From Prorocentrum cordatum (taxonomy: Eukaryota; Sar; Dinophyceae; Prorocentrales; Prorocentraceae), in the NCBI GenBank assembly GCA_963575745.1, contig CAUYUJ010014172.1, forward strand, positions 301,501 through 365,500: a stretch of DNA of 64,000 nucleotides, in the 5' to 3' direction. Of the stretch, positions 20,415-30,893 are shown in pieces. The notes below the pieces were generated by a model, which saw only the letters and a list, made by a program, of their open reading frames with translations, was not told the DNA's origin and did not search any database. The stretch's first letter is position 1, and each line of letters starts with the position of its first letter. The position numbers and the translations under genes were made by a program.

Positions 20415-22412
20415 TTAGACTTCGTTCTCTGGCTCCTCCAGGATCTGGTCGGCCAGACCCATCTTGGTGAGCTTCTCCTTGTACTGCTTGTACCAGCTGA
20501 GCCCGCCAACGCAGAAGAGACAGGCAGTGTCGATCACGCCGACGCCGTCGTCGTTGGGCTTCTCGCCAGCGTTGGTGGTGTTTATGGTGGGCAAATCTGG
20601 TACCACGCGCTCGGAGACCAGAGTCTCGGGGGGCGGAGTGATCGGACCTTCTGGATGAAGAATCACTTCTTCGTCACCGAACTCCACGTGATTCTGGTCG
20701 TGGACCTGCTCGGTGATGTTGGCCTGGCGGTGCGAGCGACCTCCGCCGCCTCGCCCTCCGCCCTTTTGCTTAGAATTTGGGGCGAACTTTCGAGCGCCTG
20801 GTGTCGGGCACTCCTTGTCACCGGTCCAGTGCCCCGCCTCGCCGCAGTCCCAGCACTTGGAGTTCTTCTTGCGCTGGTCCACGCGGCCTTGTAGCTTGCC
20901 CGCGGGTCGGCGCTTGGGCGAAGCCTTCCCGCGGCCCTTGATAGCCTCCCGGGCCGACCGCATGGTCGCCATGGCCTCGGGAATCGCGGCGAGCTCCGCC
21001 GCGGCAGCCTCCACCTTGGCAGAGTCGCCCCGATCGAACACCTCGCCGAGGTCGTAATTGGACTGCTCCAGCTCGGCGCTGAAAGCCTCGAGCTCCTGGC
21101 GCACGATGTCCTGGACGTCTGCCTCCGTGTCATTGTCGTCGCCGTCCTCCGAGTCCTCATGCTCGTCTTCTGGCTCGTCGGCGATGTCGGCTGAACGTGC
21201 TCGGCTTGGCGGTGAGCGCTGCCAACTACTGTTTGATCGCTGCGGCCACGATCGTGACGGCAAGCTTGCGCGTCGTTCAGATGTATGGATATCGGGGAAC
21301 ATGCGCACCAGCAGGCCCCTGATGCGCTGAAATGAGTAGTGCTCGTCCGGCAAGTTGCCCACGACGCGCTCACGGCGCTCGGCCGTGAGCCCAGCCTTGC
21401 GTAGCAGGAACCAGCCGGCCACGTCGTCAAGCGTAGTGAGGTCAACCTCGTTCTCACGTAGTTGCTGTAGTCCCGCCTCGAATCGCACGAGCCAATCCGT
21501 CATGCGTTCTCCACGGCGGCGATGGTGCTGAGTCGACTCGAAGAACTTTTCTAGCGTCTCTCCCTTCTGCACCGGCTTCTGCTGGCCTAGGTTTGCCTCG
21601 AGGTGCATTAGCACGTTCTCGATGCCCTTCTGGTTGCGATCGCGCTTCTTCTCGTTCGCATCCTCGATGCCGTCGTCCGGCGGCGGGTGGAGTTCCTGCT
21701 CCGTCATATTGAGAGCAGCCGACCTGGCTGTACCCGTCAAACGCAGGACTAACTTCGATGCCAAACTTTGTGTCACTTCCAAGTTCTCACTGAGCTTCCA
21801 CAATTTTACCTCCTGTTTGTAATCTCGCCATTTCGCTGGATCTCCATTCCAGCTTGGTATCACTGACTGGTTGTGCGTGAACTCCGTCATCTTGACACCG
21901 TCGTAGGTGAAGTATGTGGCGTCGCTGACACCGTCGTAGAAGAAGTATATGGCGTCGCTGACACCGTCGTAGTAGGAGAAGTATGTGGCGTCGCTGACAC
22001 CGTCGTAGGAGAAGTATGTGGCGTCGCTGACACCTTCGTAGTAGGAGAAATATGTGGCGTCGCTGACACCGTCGTAGAGGAAGTGTGTGGCGTCGCTGAC
22101 ACCGTCGTAAAGGAAGTATGTGGCGTCGCTGACACCGTCGTAGAGGAAGTATGCCGCGTCGCTGACACAGGCGTAGGAGAAGTAGCTGTCGTCGCTGCTG
22201 AGGGTGGGAAAGAAGATGGGGTTGCTGGCGTCGCTGACGCTGGCGTTGGAGCTGGCAGGGATGTAGGCGTAGTAGGCGTAGTCGCTGGCGTCGCTGACGC
22301 TGGCGTTGGTGCTGGCGTCGCTGACGCTGGCGTAGATGCTGGCGTCGCTGACGCTGGCGTAGGCGTAGGCGCTGAGCAACAGCGCGAGGAGGCCGCTGGG
22401 CCTCGATTCCAA
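20415..22412 (-). CDS. gag: copia gag with first half of the protease
   Basis: 665 codons, starting 79 bases inside the 5' LTR. Residues 1-173 are a tandem repeat of VSDAS/VSDATYF units after a hydrophobic start (LLALLLSAYAYASV). Conserved gag-type sequence begins at the internal Met175 (SVIPSWNGDPAKWRDYKQEV), which may be the ancestral start. A zinc knuckle is at C520, C523, H528, C535 (CX2CX4HX6C, a longer last loop than the usual CX4). Near the C-terminus VIDTAC (626-631) is the active-site aspartate motif of a retropepsin, with Ala where Gly is typical, as in copia proteases. The frame stops at UAA 20417-20415 and the same frame then carries the rest of the protease. Confidence 0.9.
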   Translation of the reverse strand: MESRPSGLLALLLSAYAYASVSDASIYASVSDASTNASVSDASDYAYYAYIPASSNASVSDASNPIFFPTLSSDDSYFSYACVSDAAYFLYDGVSDATYFLYDGVSDATHFLYDGVSDATYFSYYEGVSDATYFSYDGVSDATYFSYYDGVSDAIYFFYDGVSDATYFTYDGVKMTEFTHNQSVIPSWNGDPAKWRDYKQEVKLWKLSENLEVTQSLASKLVLRLTGTARSAALNMTEQELHPPPDDGIEDANEKKRDRNQKGIENVLMHLEANLGQQKPVQKGETLEKFFESTQHHRRRGERMTDWLVRFEAGLQQLRENEVDLTTLDDVAGWFLLRKAGLTAERRERVVGNLPDEHYSFQRIRGLLVRMFPDIHTSERRASLPSRSWPQRSNSSWQRSPPSRARSADIADEPEDEHEDSEDGDDNDTEADVQDIVRQELEAFSAELEQSNYDLGEVFDRGDSAKVEAAAAELAAIPEAMATMRSAREAIKGRGKASPKRRPAGKLQGRVDQRKKNSKCWDCGEAGHWTGDKECPTPGARKFAPNSKQKGGGRGGGGRSHRQANITEQVHDQNHVEFGDEEVILHPEGPITPPPETLVSERVVPDLPTINTTNAGEKPNDDGVGVIDTACLFCVGGLSWYKQYKEKLTKMGLADQILEEPENEV
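21894..22367. repeat. Tandem repeat coding the gag N-terminus
   Basis: Units of 27 to 39 bp containing GTGGCGTCGCTGACACCGTC. They encode about twelve VSDA(S/T) repeats with (Y/H)F(L/S)YDG spacers. Length differences are multiples of three, so the frame is kept. Confidence 0.9.
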
Positions 22413-22469
22413 TATGGAGTGCGACGTCGCGGACGTCGTTTTGGGTATACGGCCCCGCGGGCCGGGATA

Positions 22470-22491
22470 GCGAGCCTCGCTCCGCTACCAC
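22470..22491 (-). promoter_or_regulatory. Primer-binding site of the copia element
   Basis: One base inside the 5' LTR the minus strand reads TGGTAGCGGAGCGAGGC. A TGG start matches a tRNA CCA end, and TGGTAGC-GAG is close to sites that use initiator methionine tRNA. The exact tRNA would need the organism's tRNA set. Confidence 0.65.
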
Positions 22492-22670
22492 TGTGATATG
22501 GATATCGCTGATATCGTTTGTCTAGGAATCGCGCGGCGAAGCTCTCTGCGTAGCTCTAAGGCCAAGGGCCCTAGTTTGAAACAAAATGGCGGCGACAAGG
22601 CGGGCGTGAGAGATAGAGCGGGGAAGCAGGGAAGGAGCAGGAAAGGCACGGGGAGTGAGCGGGAATCACA
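22492..22670 (-). repeat. 5' LTR of the copia element
   Basis: 179 bp, 177 identical to 13499-13677, TG...CA ends, followed outward by AGGTG (22671-22675). It should hold the element's promoter, but I see no recognisable TATA box. Confidence 0.95.
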
Positions 22671-22675
22671 AGGTG

Positions 22676-23324
22676 AACAGACACTGACACCTGTCTCAGA
22701 AAGCGTGGGCATTAAGGGCCCCTCCCCGTACGCGTAGCACAAACAAGCTGAACCACTCGAGAGAGGTCAAGTGCGGTTCCTCCTCTTCCTACTCTTCCCC
22801 CTTTTCCTCCTCCTCCTCCTCCTTTTCCTCCTCCTCCTCCTCTTTCCCCTCCTCCTCCAGCTCCTCCTATTCCTCAAATCATTCCAGCTTGTGTGCTGTT
22901 CCACCTTCTCCTTCTGCTCCTGGTGGCGTTCCGCATCCTCTTCATGTCCTTCCGTCAGCCGTCCCTGAATACTCCTGCTCACTGCTCATCCTGCTCCTGC
23001 TGCTTGTGCTAGTCTTCCACCCTCTTCCTGTCTACCGAAGGCGTTCAAAATCGATCCCCAAATCTCTCCCAGGGTGCAGGTGGGCAAGCCTTTCGTCGCA
23101 AGACAATGTCTGACGGCCCCAGGGCCCGAAAGTGAGGAACCACCTCCAAAACGTTTACGTTCGATCCGACCGTGTATTCCTCATCAATACATACACATCC
23201 CCCTATGTATACACACGCGCATACAGTTTATACATACATGCATGCAAACATACATACGTACAAATATAGATAATATATCGTTCGCACCTCGGGCTCATTC
23301 CTGTCTGACAGCATCTACGGCGGT
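22676..23324. repeat. Non-coding flank with CCT microsatellite (22777-22872)
   Basis: The flank beyond the copia element has a CCT/TCC tract at about 22777-22872 and, near 23180-23270, short ACATAC/TACA-type AT-rich repeats. Leu-rich or Arg-rich ORFs here come from the microsatellite. No gene is supported. Confidence 0.7.
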
Positions 23325-23329
23325 ATGGC

Positions 23330-23456
23330 GGTCATGTTGTCGCCGTCGCCGCCCCGTCGCCGCCTCGTCGCCGCTCGTCGTCTGAGCCAGTCTGGCGGTC
23401 TGGCGGCTCTTCTGTCGCCGTCGCCGCCCCGTCGCCGCCTCGTCGCCCGAGAATCT
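23330..23456. repeat. About 77-bp tandem duplication, GTCGCCGTCGCC type
   Basis: TGTCGCCGTCGCCGCCCCGT followed by CGCCGCCTCGTCGCC occurs near 23338 and again near 23414, separated by a GTCTGGCGGTCTGGCGGCTC-type spacer. Confidence 0.8.
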
Positions 23457-23529
23457 CTTTTCTGAAAGAGAATTCGGACCTGCCGCCTCCCCCCCTAAAG
23501 GAATTAACGGTACTCCTTGCCGCATAAAA

Positions 23530-26500
23530 ATTGTGATGCGGTTCTGCCCCATCGCCCATTGTAAACATGAATCCGAACCATCCCATGCGGGCCGGTATCG
23601 GTCCCCCCCTCATCCTCTGCAAATAAATACTATGCGCGCGCACTCGCTTATCAAAAACAATCAGTTTTCAATCATCCCTTGCCCAACCCAGAAAAACACG
23701 AACGAAATGCACACGCGCGCGCCGTCGGGCGCGCATGCCGAAATCGATTGAAAACAATAGTTTCCGCGAAGGTTTCAAAATCGAGCGCCCCGGAAACATG
23801 TTAAAAAAAAGAACGCAAGCGGTTTTGCAACAAGGGTTTTTAACATACAGAAACTGCGACCACGTTCTTGCGCAATTTTAAATAAACACGTGGTTTTTTA
23901 CATGTATATAACATGTTGCGAAACGAACATCGCGAGCGCGCGTGTAGAAATCGTTCAATCGCCCTTGCGTGCGTGCTTTCGCCAGAACCCCCTGCAACGA
24001 ATGGGACACGTGCGCGCGCGCACGTCGCCGCGCGCGCGTACCGAAATCTTTCAAAACTCGTGGGTTTTGCAAGGATTTGAAAAACGAGTGTTCCGAAAAG
24101 GTATAACACACAAATGGTTTCAAACGTCAGTTTTCACAAGTTTGTTGCGCGCGCGCCCTGGCGATTTTCTGGTTCTGCCAAGCGGGCCTCTCGCGTCACA
24201 TGACAAACTCATCCGGATGCCCTTGCGCGCGTTCTGTGCGGGCCACTCGCGCGTGTCGGCCGTGCGCGCATGTTGAACTCCGTCAAAAACCTTCATCGCC
24301 GACGCGGGGACATCGTCATCGTTATAGGCGGGCGTGATCAACATCGGCGCCATCATTGGTTTTGCCGTGGTCATCGCAACCATCGCCACCATCATCGCTA
24401 CTCTCATCATCGTCTCAACCGTTGCCGGTGTCGCCATGATACCGCGCCCGCCCACGCCACCGAGTCGCACTGAAGTGCCCGCTGGAAGTGCCCAGCGGTC
24501 AGTGCCACCGCAGCCGCGTCGGTCGCGCCGCGTTAGCTGGCCGCTGCGCGCGCAAGCATGCGCGGGCTAGCGCGGCCGCAGGCACTTGCCTACGCCAAAC
24601 ACTGATCGGAATCGCCGTCGCATGGTTTTGCAAACCAAGTTGCGGGTGGGCGGGTGGGATGTTTGCGCGACCAAATGGAGCTGACAACTTCAAGTTTGGC
24701 ATGGCGACTTGCACAACATAGACTTTCCCTGATTCTAAAGATAAGGATCGACCCCCTCCCACGGGCCACCTTTTCGCATTGCACTGAGCATACTATTCTG
24801 CTCCATCGCCCATCCTAAATCTAAATTCATACCACCCCACCCAGGCCGGAAACTTACCCCCCCCACCTCGTCCTCTGCAAGAAGATCCGAGGCGCGCGCA
24901 CTCGTTTATCAACAATCGGCTGTTTCCAAGAATCCCTCGCAAACCAAACAACAAAAACAACAACACAAAAAACGAAGTGCACACGCGCGCGCCGTCGGGC
25001 GCGCATGCCGAAATCCTTCATCAACCTTAAATTCCGCAGAGATGTAAAAATTAACAGCCGTTTCGCAACACAAGAAAAAAGGCGTTCGCTTTTCTGCAGA
25101 TTCTTACGAAAGCCACAAGTGTTCGACATTCTCATACTCTGCTACCAAATAAGCCTGGCTTGCGCGCGTGTCGAAATCGCTCGAACACCATTTGCGCGCG
25201 TGCTGTCGCAATGAACCCTGGCAAGAAATTGGGCGACGTGGTCGCGCGCGCATGCCGGATTCCTTACACAAAAACCTTGGGTCCCGCAGAGATGTCAAAA
25301 ACAAGTGTCCCGAAAACAACTTAAACAACCACATGTTTCTGCAACATCAACGTTCAAGAAAAATCCGGCGCTCGCGGATTGGCGAACCCTTTTGCAAAAC
25401 CATCGGTTGTGTACGCAACATTGCCATTGCATTCTAACAAACGGGCCCCTCGCGCCGCATGTCGAACTCATTCGAACGACCTTGCGCGCGTGCTGGGGGG
25501 GCACGATCCGTGTCACATAGTTCCACGGGGGCCACTCGCGCGCGTCGGCCGCGCGCGCATGTCGGACTTCTTCAAAAACCTTCATCACTGACGCTGGGAC
25601 ATCGTCATTGTTATCGTCGGGCGCGATCAACATCGTCGCCGCCATGGGCTTTGCCGTCTTCATCGCCACCATCGCCACCATCATCGCAACTCTCATGATC
25701 GTCTACCGTTGTCGGCGTCGCCATGATACCTCTCGAGCCCAGTGGGAAGCGCCCAGCGGTCAGCGCCACCGCGGTCGCGTCGGTCGCGCCAGGCTAGGTG
25801 GCCGCTCTGCGCGTGAGCATGCGCGGACTGGCGCGGCCGCACACATGCACCAGCCAACGCCAAACACCCATCGCAATTGCTTCCGCAGGGGTTTTGCTGG
25901 CCAAGTTGCGGGCGGCTGGGTGGGATGGCTGCAAGAACACGACGTTTGTCAACCTGGTTTGTAAACGTGGTTTCTCCTTGTTATAAAGAATCGAGACCCA
26001 CCACCCTCCCGAGGTCAGGCTTATCAATACTCCCTGGGTGTGTCCAATTTACATGCGCTTATGCCCCATCGTCCGCCCCAGCGATGAATTCACACCATCC
26101 CAACCACGCTGGAGTTTGCCCCCCCTCCCCCCTAATCCTTCGCCAAAACTATTATTCGCGCGCTCGTTGATCACAAGCCAAGGCGCCCTTGCAACACATG
26201 TGACAAAGTGCGCGCGCGCGTCGTCGGGCGCGCATGCCGAACTCCGTTCAAAACTGTAGGTTTCGCAGAGACTTAAAAACCAGACGTCACGACAACATAT
26301 AAACACATATAATTTCGCAGCAAGGGCTCTCAACGAAAGGCCTGCGCCTGCGCTCTTGCGAATTCTTTCCAAACGCCATAGGTTTGTCAACATGCTCATC
26401 AAATGCTACCAAAAAGGCATCTCGCGCGCGCATCTCGGAATCGCTCCAACGCCCTGTCGCGCGGGTTGTCGCAAGAATCTCTCGCGCGCACCTCTGGTGG
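23530..26500. repeat. 1.25-kb divergent tandem array, about 2.4 copies
   Basis: The anchor CCCCATCGCCCA-like sequence followed by ATCCGAACCATCCCA-like sequence starts near 23545, 24801 and 26061. Each copy then has ACACGCGCGCGCCGTCGGGC with GCGCATGCCGAAATC (about 23703, 24982, 26209), a TTTCAAAA/GTAAAAA AT-rich stretch, CGCGCGCGCATG blocks, and a CATCGTCATCGTTAT plus ATCGCCACCATCATCGC block (24310-24450 and 25590-25740; absent from the truncated third copy). Copies differ by many substitutions. ORFs inside are short and broken apart from the hydrophobic segment discussed in the findings. Confidence 0.75.
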
Positions 26501-26689
26501 AGCAGAGCTCAGAGGCGATTATTTGTCGCCGCGTGCTCCATGTTTCTTGCCGTTTCGCTCGGGACATGGACATTCCCCAACCTTCGGGCGCCACTGTTCA
26601 ATCACACAGCCTTTCTCGAACAGGTCAATCTGAAAAAGCCTTCAGACACACAAGGATGCCAATGACCCCACACACTTGACAACAAAAAA

Positions 26690-27073
26690 ACATGCAGCGG
26701 CGCTGAATACATCCTCGCGAAAACGAACCCCGACGTGCATTACACACACGGAACACGCACACACAACCCGCGCACAACCCACATAACACAGAACATACAC
26801 ACAACGTGTACGCAACGCACACAACACACATAACACACATGCAGTACACCAGCGCAACACCACACACAACACACACACAACATACACACAACACACCTGA
26901 CACATGACACACAGCACACCCATCGGGCAGAGCACACCCATAACACACTCAGAACACACATACACAGCATCTACATCACACATCACACTGACAACACACA
27001 ACACACACGCATCACACACAACACACCCTCTCTCACACACGCACACAACATACGTACACACAACACACAACAA

Positions 27074-27132
<59 letters not shown>

Positions 27133-27300
27133 TTACACACAAAACACACATTTGTTTACGTCGGCGGATAGGCAGAGTAACCGCGCGGGCAAGATACAAC
27201 AACACACGCACACACGAAACAGACACAACACACATACACCAGACCTACAACACACATGCAGAATACACAGAACTCACACGTAGCACGGCACACTCGAGAC
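26690..27300. repeat. CA-rich tract with (ACGC)n core
   Basis: About 600 bases of ACACA-dominated simple sequence, with a pure ACGC run near 27072-27120. Cys/Val-rich minus-strand and Thr/His-rich plus-strand ORFs are translation artefacts. Confidence 0.85.
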
Positions 27301-28234
27301 ACCCGCCACACACGCGCACATGCACGCTGTTTGGCGTCGCGGACCCCGCACGCAGCATCGAGGCATAGAACGTCGGGCAACGAGACGAGGCGGAAGGCCC
27401 AGGTCACGCGGCGTGGGGACTGGGATCCGCCTATACGGGGTCAACCGAGTCGCTCGTGGGGGGCCACGAGGGATGGGCGAGACGAAGTGGACAGTGCCCA
27501 ATGCGCGAGGGCACGACGGGGCGCAGTGGCAAGCCGCAACGGCGGTGCCGTGGAAGAGGGGAGAGTCGAAGCCGGTGAGGGCCCAGCCCAGGAAGGTGCC
27601 AGGGCGAGACAGCCAAGGGGCGCGGACCGCAGGAAAGCCCGTGGACGTGCGCGCGAGGGGGCAGTGCCGTAGCAGGCCAAGGGGGAACAGTAGACGCCTC
27701 GGAGGATCGCGCCGCATCGCCGATGCATCGCCAGTGTACTAGCGACGCATCGGCGACGTCGGCGATGTATCGGCGCCATCGGCGTGGAGACAATCGGGAT
27801 CCACATCGAGCCGCATCGCCGGGCGGCGCGATCCTTCGTCCCCATCTACGCCGACCCCACCCAGGAGGCCCAGAGACAGGGAGAACGGTGCGGCAGCGGC
27901 CGGGCCAGGAGCGCTCCAGCAGGGAGGAGGCACGCACCGCAGCATCCCGCGGCCCGTGCCCCAGGACTCGCGTAGAGGATCGACTGCAATATAGATTTGC
28001 CCCGCAATTGATTTGTCCGTCGGATCTGCGGAACCATACGTAGAATGCTCCGGTCTACGTCTTTTCCGCAGGTTCGACGGAAACAAAACAATCTCGGGGT
28101 AAGCCCATTCTGTAGTCGACCCCCTGCTTGCAGGACGGGGGCAGGGCAGGGGCGGGAACGGCCGCGCGGCCAACATGGGGCGCCCGAGGGCGGGACGAAG
28201 ACCGCGAGGGGACAGCAAGAGGCCGCACCGCCCG
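27301..28234. other. Intergenic stretch, nothing supported
   Basis: GC-rich sequence with overlapping ORFs on all frames. Near 27715-27790 there is a small degenerate repeat of CATCGGCGA/GATGTATCGGCG. I see no domain-like protein. Confidence 0.35.
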
Positions 28235-28352
28235 GGGGGCGGACCGCGCAGCGGCGTCGGCCGGCCCCGGCACGGGCGCCTTCGGGCCCGGGGGGCGGAC
28301 CGCGCAGCGTCGTCGGCCGGCCCCGGCACGGGCGCCTTCGGGTGGGGCGCCG
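28235..28352. repeat. 56-bp tandem duplication
   Basis: GGACCGCGCAGCG-CGTCGGCC then CCGGCACGGGCGCCTTCGGG starts at 28241 and repeats at 28297. Confidence 0.85.
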
Positions 28353-29737
28353 GCGTGAGCCACGCCCGCGGAGTGCCGCCGGGACGTCGCAGGAGCAAGG
28401 GGCCCAGAGATCCGACGCTGCGACAAAAATTGGGGCGGGCAGTTGTTGCCACTCGTCGGCCTCCGGGGACCTCCGCCGAGCCTCGGGAGCGTCAAAAACG
28501 GCTCAAGACTAAGGAAACGGCCCCAGAGAAATGGCCCGGATCTCCAGAGCCCACGCATCGAAAAACTTGGAGCACCCGTATGTCGGTGGGTGGGCTCCCC
28601 CGCATCCCTTCGAGCGGCAGAAAGGTCCCCAGAAGACGTGGCATTTCGGAAGAGGCGCAGGCTTGGCCCTGGCAAAACGGGACAGGTCCCTGGAGGCGAG
28701 CTGCTTGTGTGGACCGCGGTGTTCCCGTGCCGGTTGGGGGTTACCCACTGGGGCTGGTGCTCAGGACACTGCTGAGGAAATCCCTCAGCTGCTAATCGGT
28801 GTAAAGGTCGGGGTCGCCGTAGGAGCTGTCCAGCATGGCAGGACCGTTGGCGCGTTACCACTGGCTCCAAGCTTCGGTGGCCTTCTTTGAATGGGGGGCG
28901 CCCGCGCTTGCCGATTGCAGTTGCGCGCTGGACAGGAATCAAGCGGACATCCTCGGCCTCTTGCGCAGGGGCGGTGGGTGGTTGGATGTCGGCCGCCGCT
29001 GCGCGTTGCGTAGCCGGAGCGGGGGCACAATCCGCCGAGGAAGTGACCTTGGCGGACCGCGAGGGGGGAGGCGGCGGGGGACAAGGGGCGACGGCTAGAC
29101 TCCAGACCCTGCGCAAGACGGGCTGCGGGGGGGAAGTCGCGCAGGCGGGACCCCGGAGGGCTGCGGGGGCGGGGCACCGGCGGCGCGCGGAGCTGGAGCG
29201 TGGGAGACGGGCCCATTCGAGCGGCCACGCGCGCGTTCGGGCAGGACCTTGCCAGTCAACCCACTGAGGAAAGGCCTCCACCCAGTGCCGGCCAGGTGCG
29301 GCGTGCAGGTGGGCCCGAAGTACGGCTGGGGCGGCGGGGGCGGGTTCCTGGGAGGTCAAGGGGGGGGGGCGCCAACCGCGGCGTGGCGCCTTGGAGGCGC
29401 TCCCTGGACCTCGAGGGGCGCCAAATCCTCCGCGGCGAGCAGGCCACCTCGGCGGGAGAGGCGGCAGTCGACGCGACCTCCGAGGACGGGACCCGCGGGA
29501 GGCTCGGGGGCGAGGGACAGGCGCACATTTTCTCACACCAGCGAATGGGAGCCCAGTGCCAGAGTGCAGGGGGGCGGCACGGCAAGACGACGAAAACGAC
29601 GGACGACAGACGAAACGCGCTCGGTAAGTCGGCGGACGAGGAGCGAAGCTCGGGGACGAGACGCACACACGCTTTTAAGCCGGCGGCGCAAAGGATCCGC
29701 AGGCGCGAACGGCAGATGGATGCCAACTGCTATAGAC
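28353..29737. other. Intergenic stretch, long ORF not credible
   Basis: The minus strand is open for 537 codons (29668-28055), but the translation is Pro/Arg/Ala-rich throughout, shows no motif, and other frames are also open because the sequence is GC-rich. I do not call a gene. Confidence 0.35.
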
Positions 29738-29905
29738 GCACACACATGTGCACGGCACACAGCACACAGCACACAGCACACACACAAGACTCAAACACCT
29801 TCACATGCACACGCATTCGAACACATACACGCAACCACACACAGAACACACATAACACATGGAACACGGAACACACAACGCACACACACACACACACACA
29901 CACAC
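29738..29905. repeat. CA-rich microsatellite
   Basis: ACACAGCACACAGCACACA and a terminal pure (CA)n run near 29878-29904. Confidence 0.85.
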
Positions 29906-30059
29906 CGCTTGAATGTTGTACATGAGCCTGGGCACGCACGCGCCACGTATACATGCGCCCCTGCTCTGCCACTCAGACGGCCGATAACCAGCCACTCTGG
30001 GACCTTCCATCCTACCTCAGAACACCTGTGCAAGGTCAGCACTCGTCCCTTTCAACACG

Positions 30060-30720
30060 GGCGTGTTGCCGTCGACGGTGCAAAATGCGTGGCGGCAGCA
30101 GGACGTGGCGCACACCGCCCGCGAGAGGGCGAAATGTCGCTGTCGGCTCGGAGCCGCGCTCCTTTTCCCGCCAGCACAGAATTCCCGCTCGGGCGCGGCG
30201 CACACTTCCTCGCTGGCTTGTTGGTGGACAGCAAAGTCGCGCGCGAGCGGGCGGAATGTCATTCTGGCCTTGCCGCCGCGCAGACTTCGCCTCAGAGTGG
30301 CGTTCCCGCTTGAGCGCTGCGCATATGGTTCCCTCGCCAAGTCGTTGGGAGTGGGGCCGCACGTGAGCGAGCGTCTTGTCGCCCTCCCCCAGGCCCAGTG
30401 CAGATTTCGCCGGGGAGTGGCGCTCCCGCTCCGTCACGGCGCCTGGAAGTGGCGTTCCTGTGGGAACGTGGCAGCGGCGGCGGAGCCGCGCGCGAGAGCG
30501 GGCGAAACGTGCTTGTCGCCCAAGCGCGGCGCAGGTTTCGCGTGAAAGAAGGCGCTGCCCCTCTGGCACAGCGCACTGCGCATGCTTCGCCTGGGCCGCA
30601 GCGCCGCGCACGGCTTGCCCGCCGCCGTGCCGTCGCAAGCGGGGCCGCGCGCGAGCGCCGACCGCTGCCGAAGCGGGAACGCGCGCCAGTCCGAAGCCAA
30701 AACGTGCGCAACTATGGATT
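30060..30720. repeat. Degenerate repeat of about 100 bp, GAGCGGGCGAAACGT / GTGGCGTTCCCGCT
   Basis: Variants of GCGCGAGCGGGCG-AAATGTC, CTTGCCGCCGCGCAG-CTTCGCC and AGTGGCGTTCCCGCT recur through the interval (near 30120, 30240, 30300, 30415, 30490, 30590). Both strands show many short Arg/Ala-rich ORFs. No gene is supported. Confidence 0.5.
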
Positions 30721-30727
30721 TACTGAA

Positions 30728-30893
30728 GGGGCCCTGGGACACACAAATAAATACACACAAATACAACCATCCCCCATATTTTCCCATATTTTCTGGGTTG
30801 TTGTCTTCCCGCCCAATTTCCATATTTTCCCACATTTTCTGGGAATCGGCGAAGCATTGTGTCTGTGTGCTTTTCCCCCTCCAGATTCACAAG
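30728..30893 (+). repeat. Dispersed 165-bp repeat, copy 2
   Basis: Matches 4850-5014 from GGGGCCCTGGGACAC to the terminal TTTTCCCCCTCCAG. It is AT-rich against a GC-rich background and ends in a pyrimidine tract plus AG like copy 1. Confidence 0.7.

Larger units (their letters stand above)
13494..22675 (-). mobile_element. Complete Ty1/copia-type LTR retrotransposon
   Basis: The element runs from 13499 to 22670 (9172 bp) and is flanked by AGGTG at 13494-13498 and 22671-22675, a 5-bp target duplication. Both ends are 179-bp direct repeats starting TG and ending CA. Read on the minus strand: 5' LTR, primer-binding site, gag, pol, polypurine tract, 3' LTR. Domain order in pol is protease, integrase, reverse transcriptase, RNase H, which defines the copia superfamily. 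LTRs differ at 2 of 179 positions, so insertion was recent. The only coding defect I see is one in-frame UAA at the gag/pol junction. It lies in the flank of the decayed LINE, in the same orientation. Extra blocks (N-terminal repeat in gag, methyltransferase-like block, membrane tail) are described below. Confidence 0.95.

Noticed and set aside
22485-22742. 85-codon ORF over the 5' LTR and the matching 13496-13687 ORF
   Set aside because: Both are open frames through the LTR, not genes.
28055-29668. 537-codon open frame on the minus strand
   Set aside because: Composition is Pro/Arg/Ala-rich throughout with no motif, and several frames are open at once because of high GC. No splice or start context supports it.
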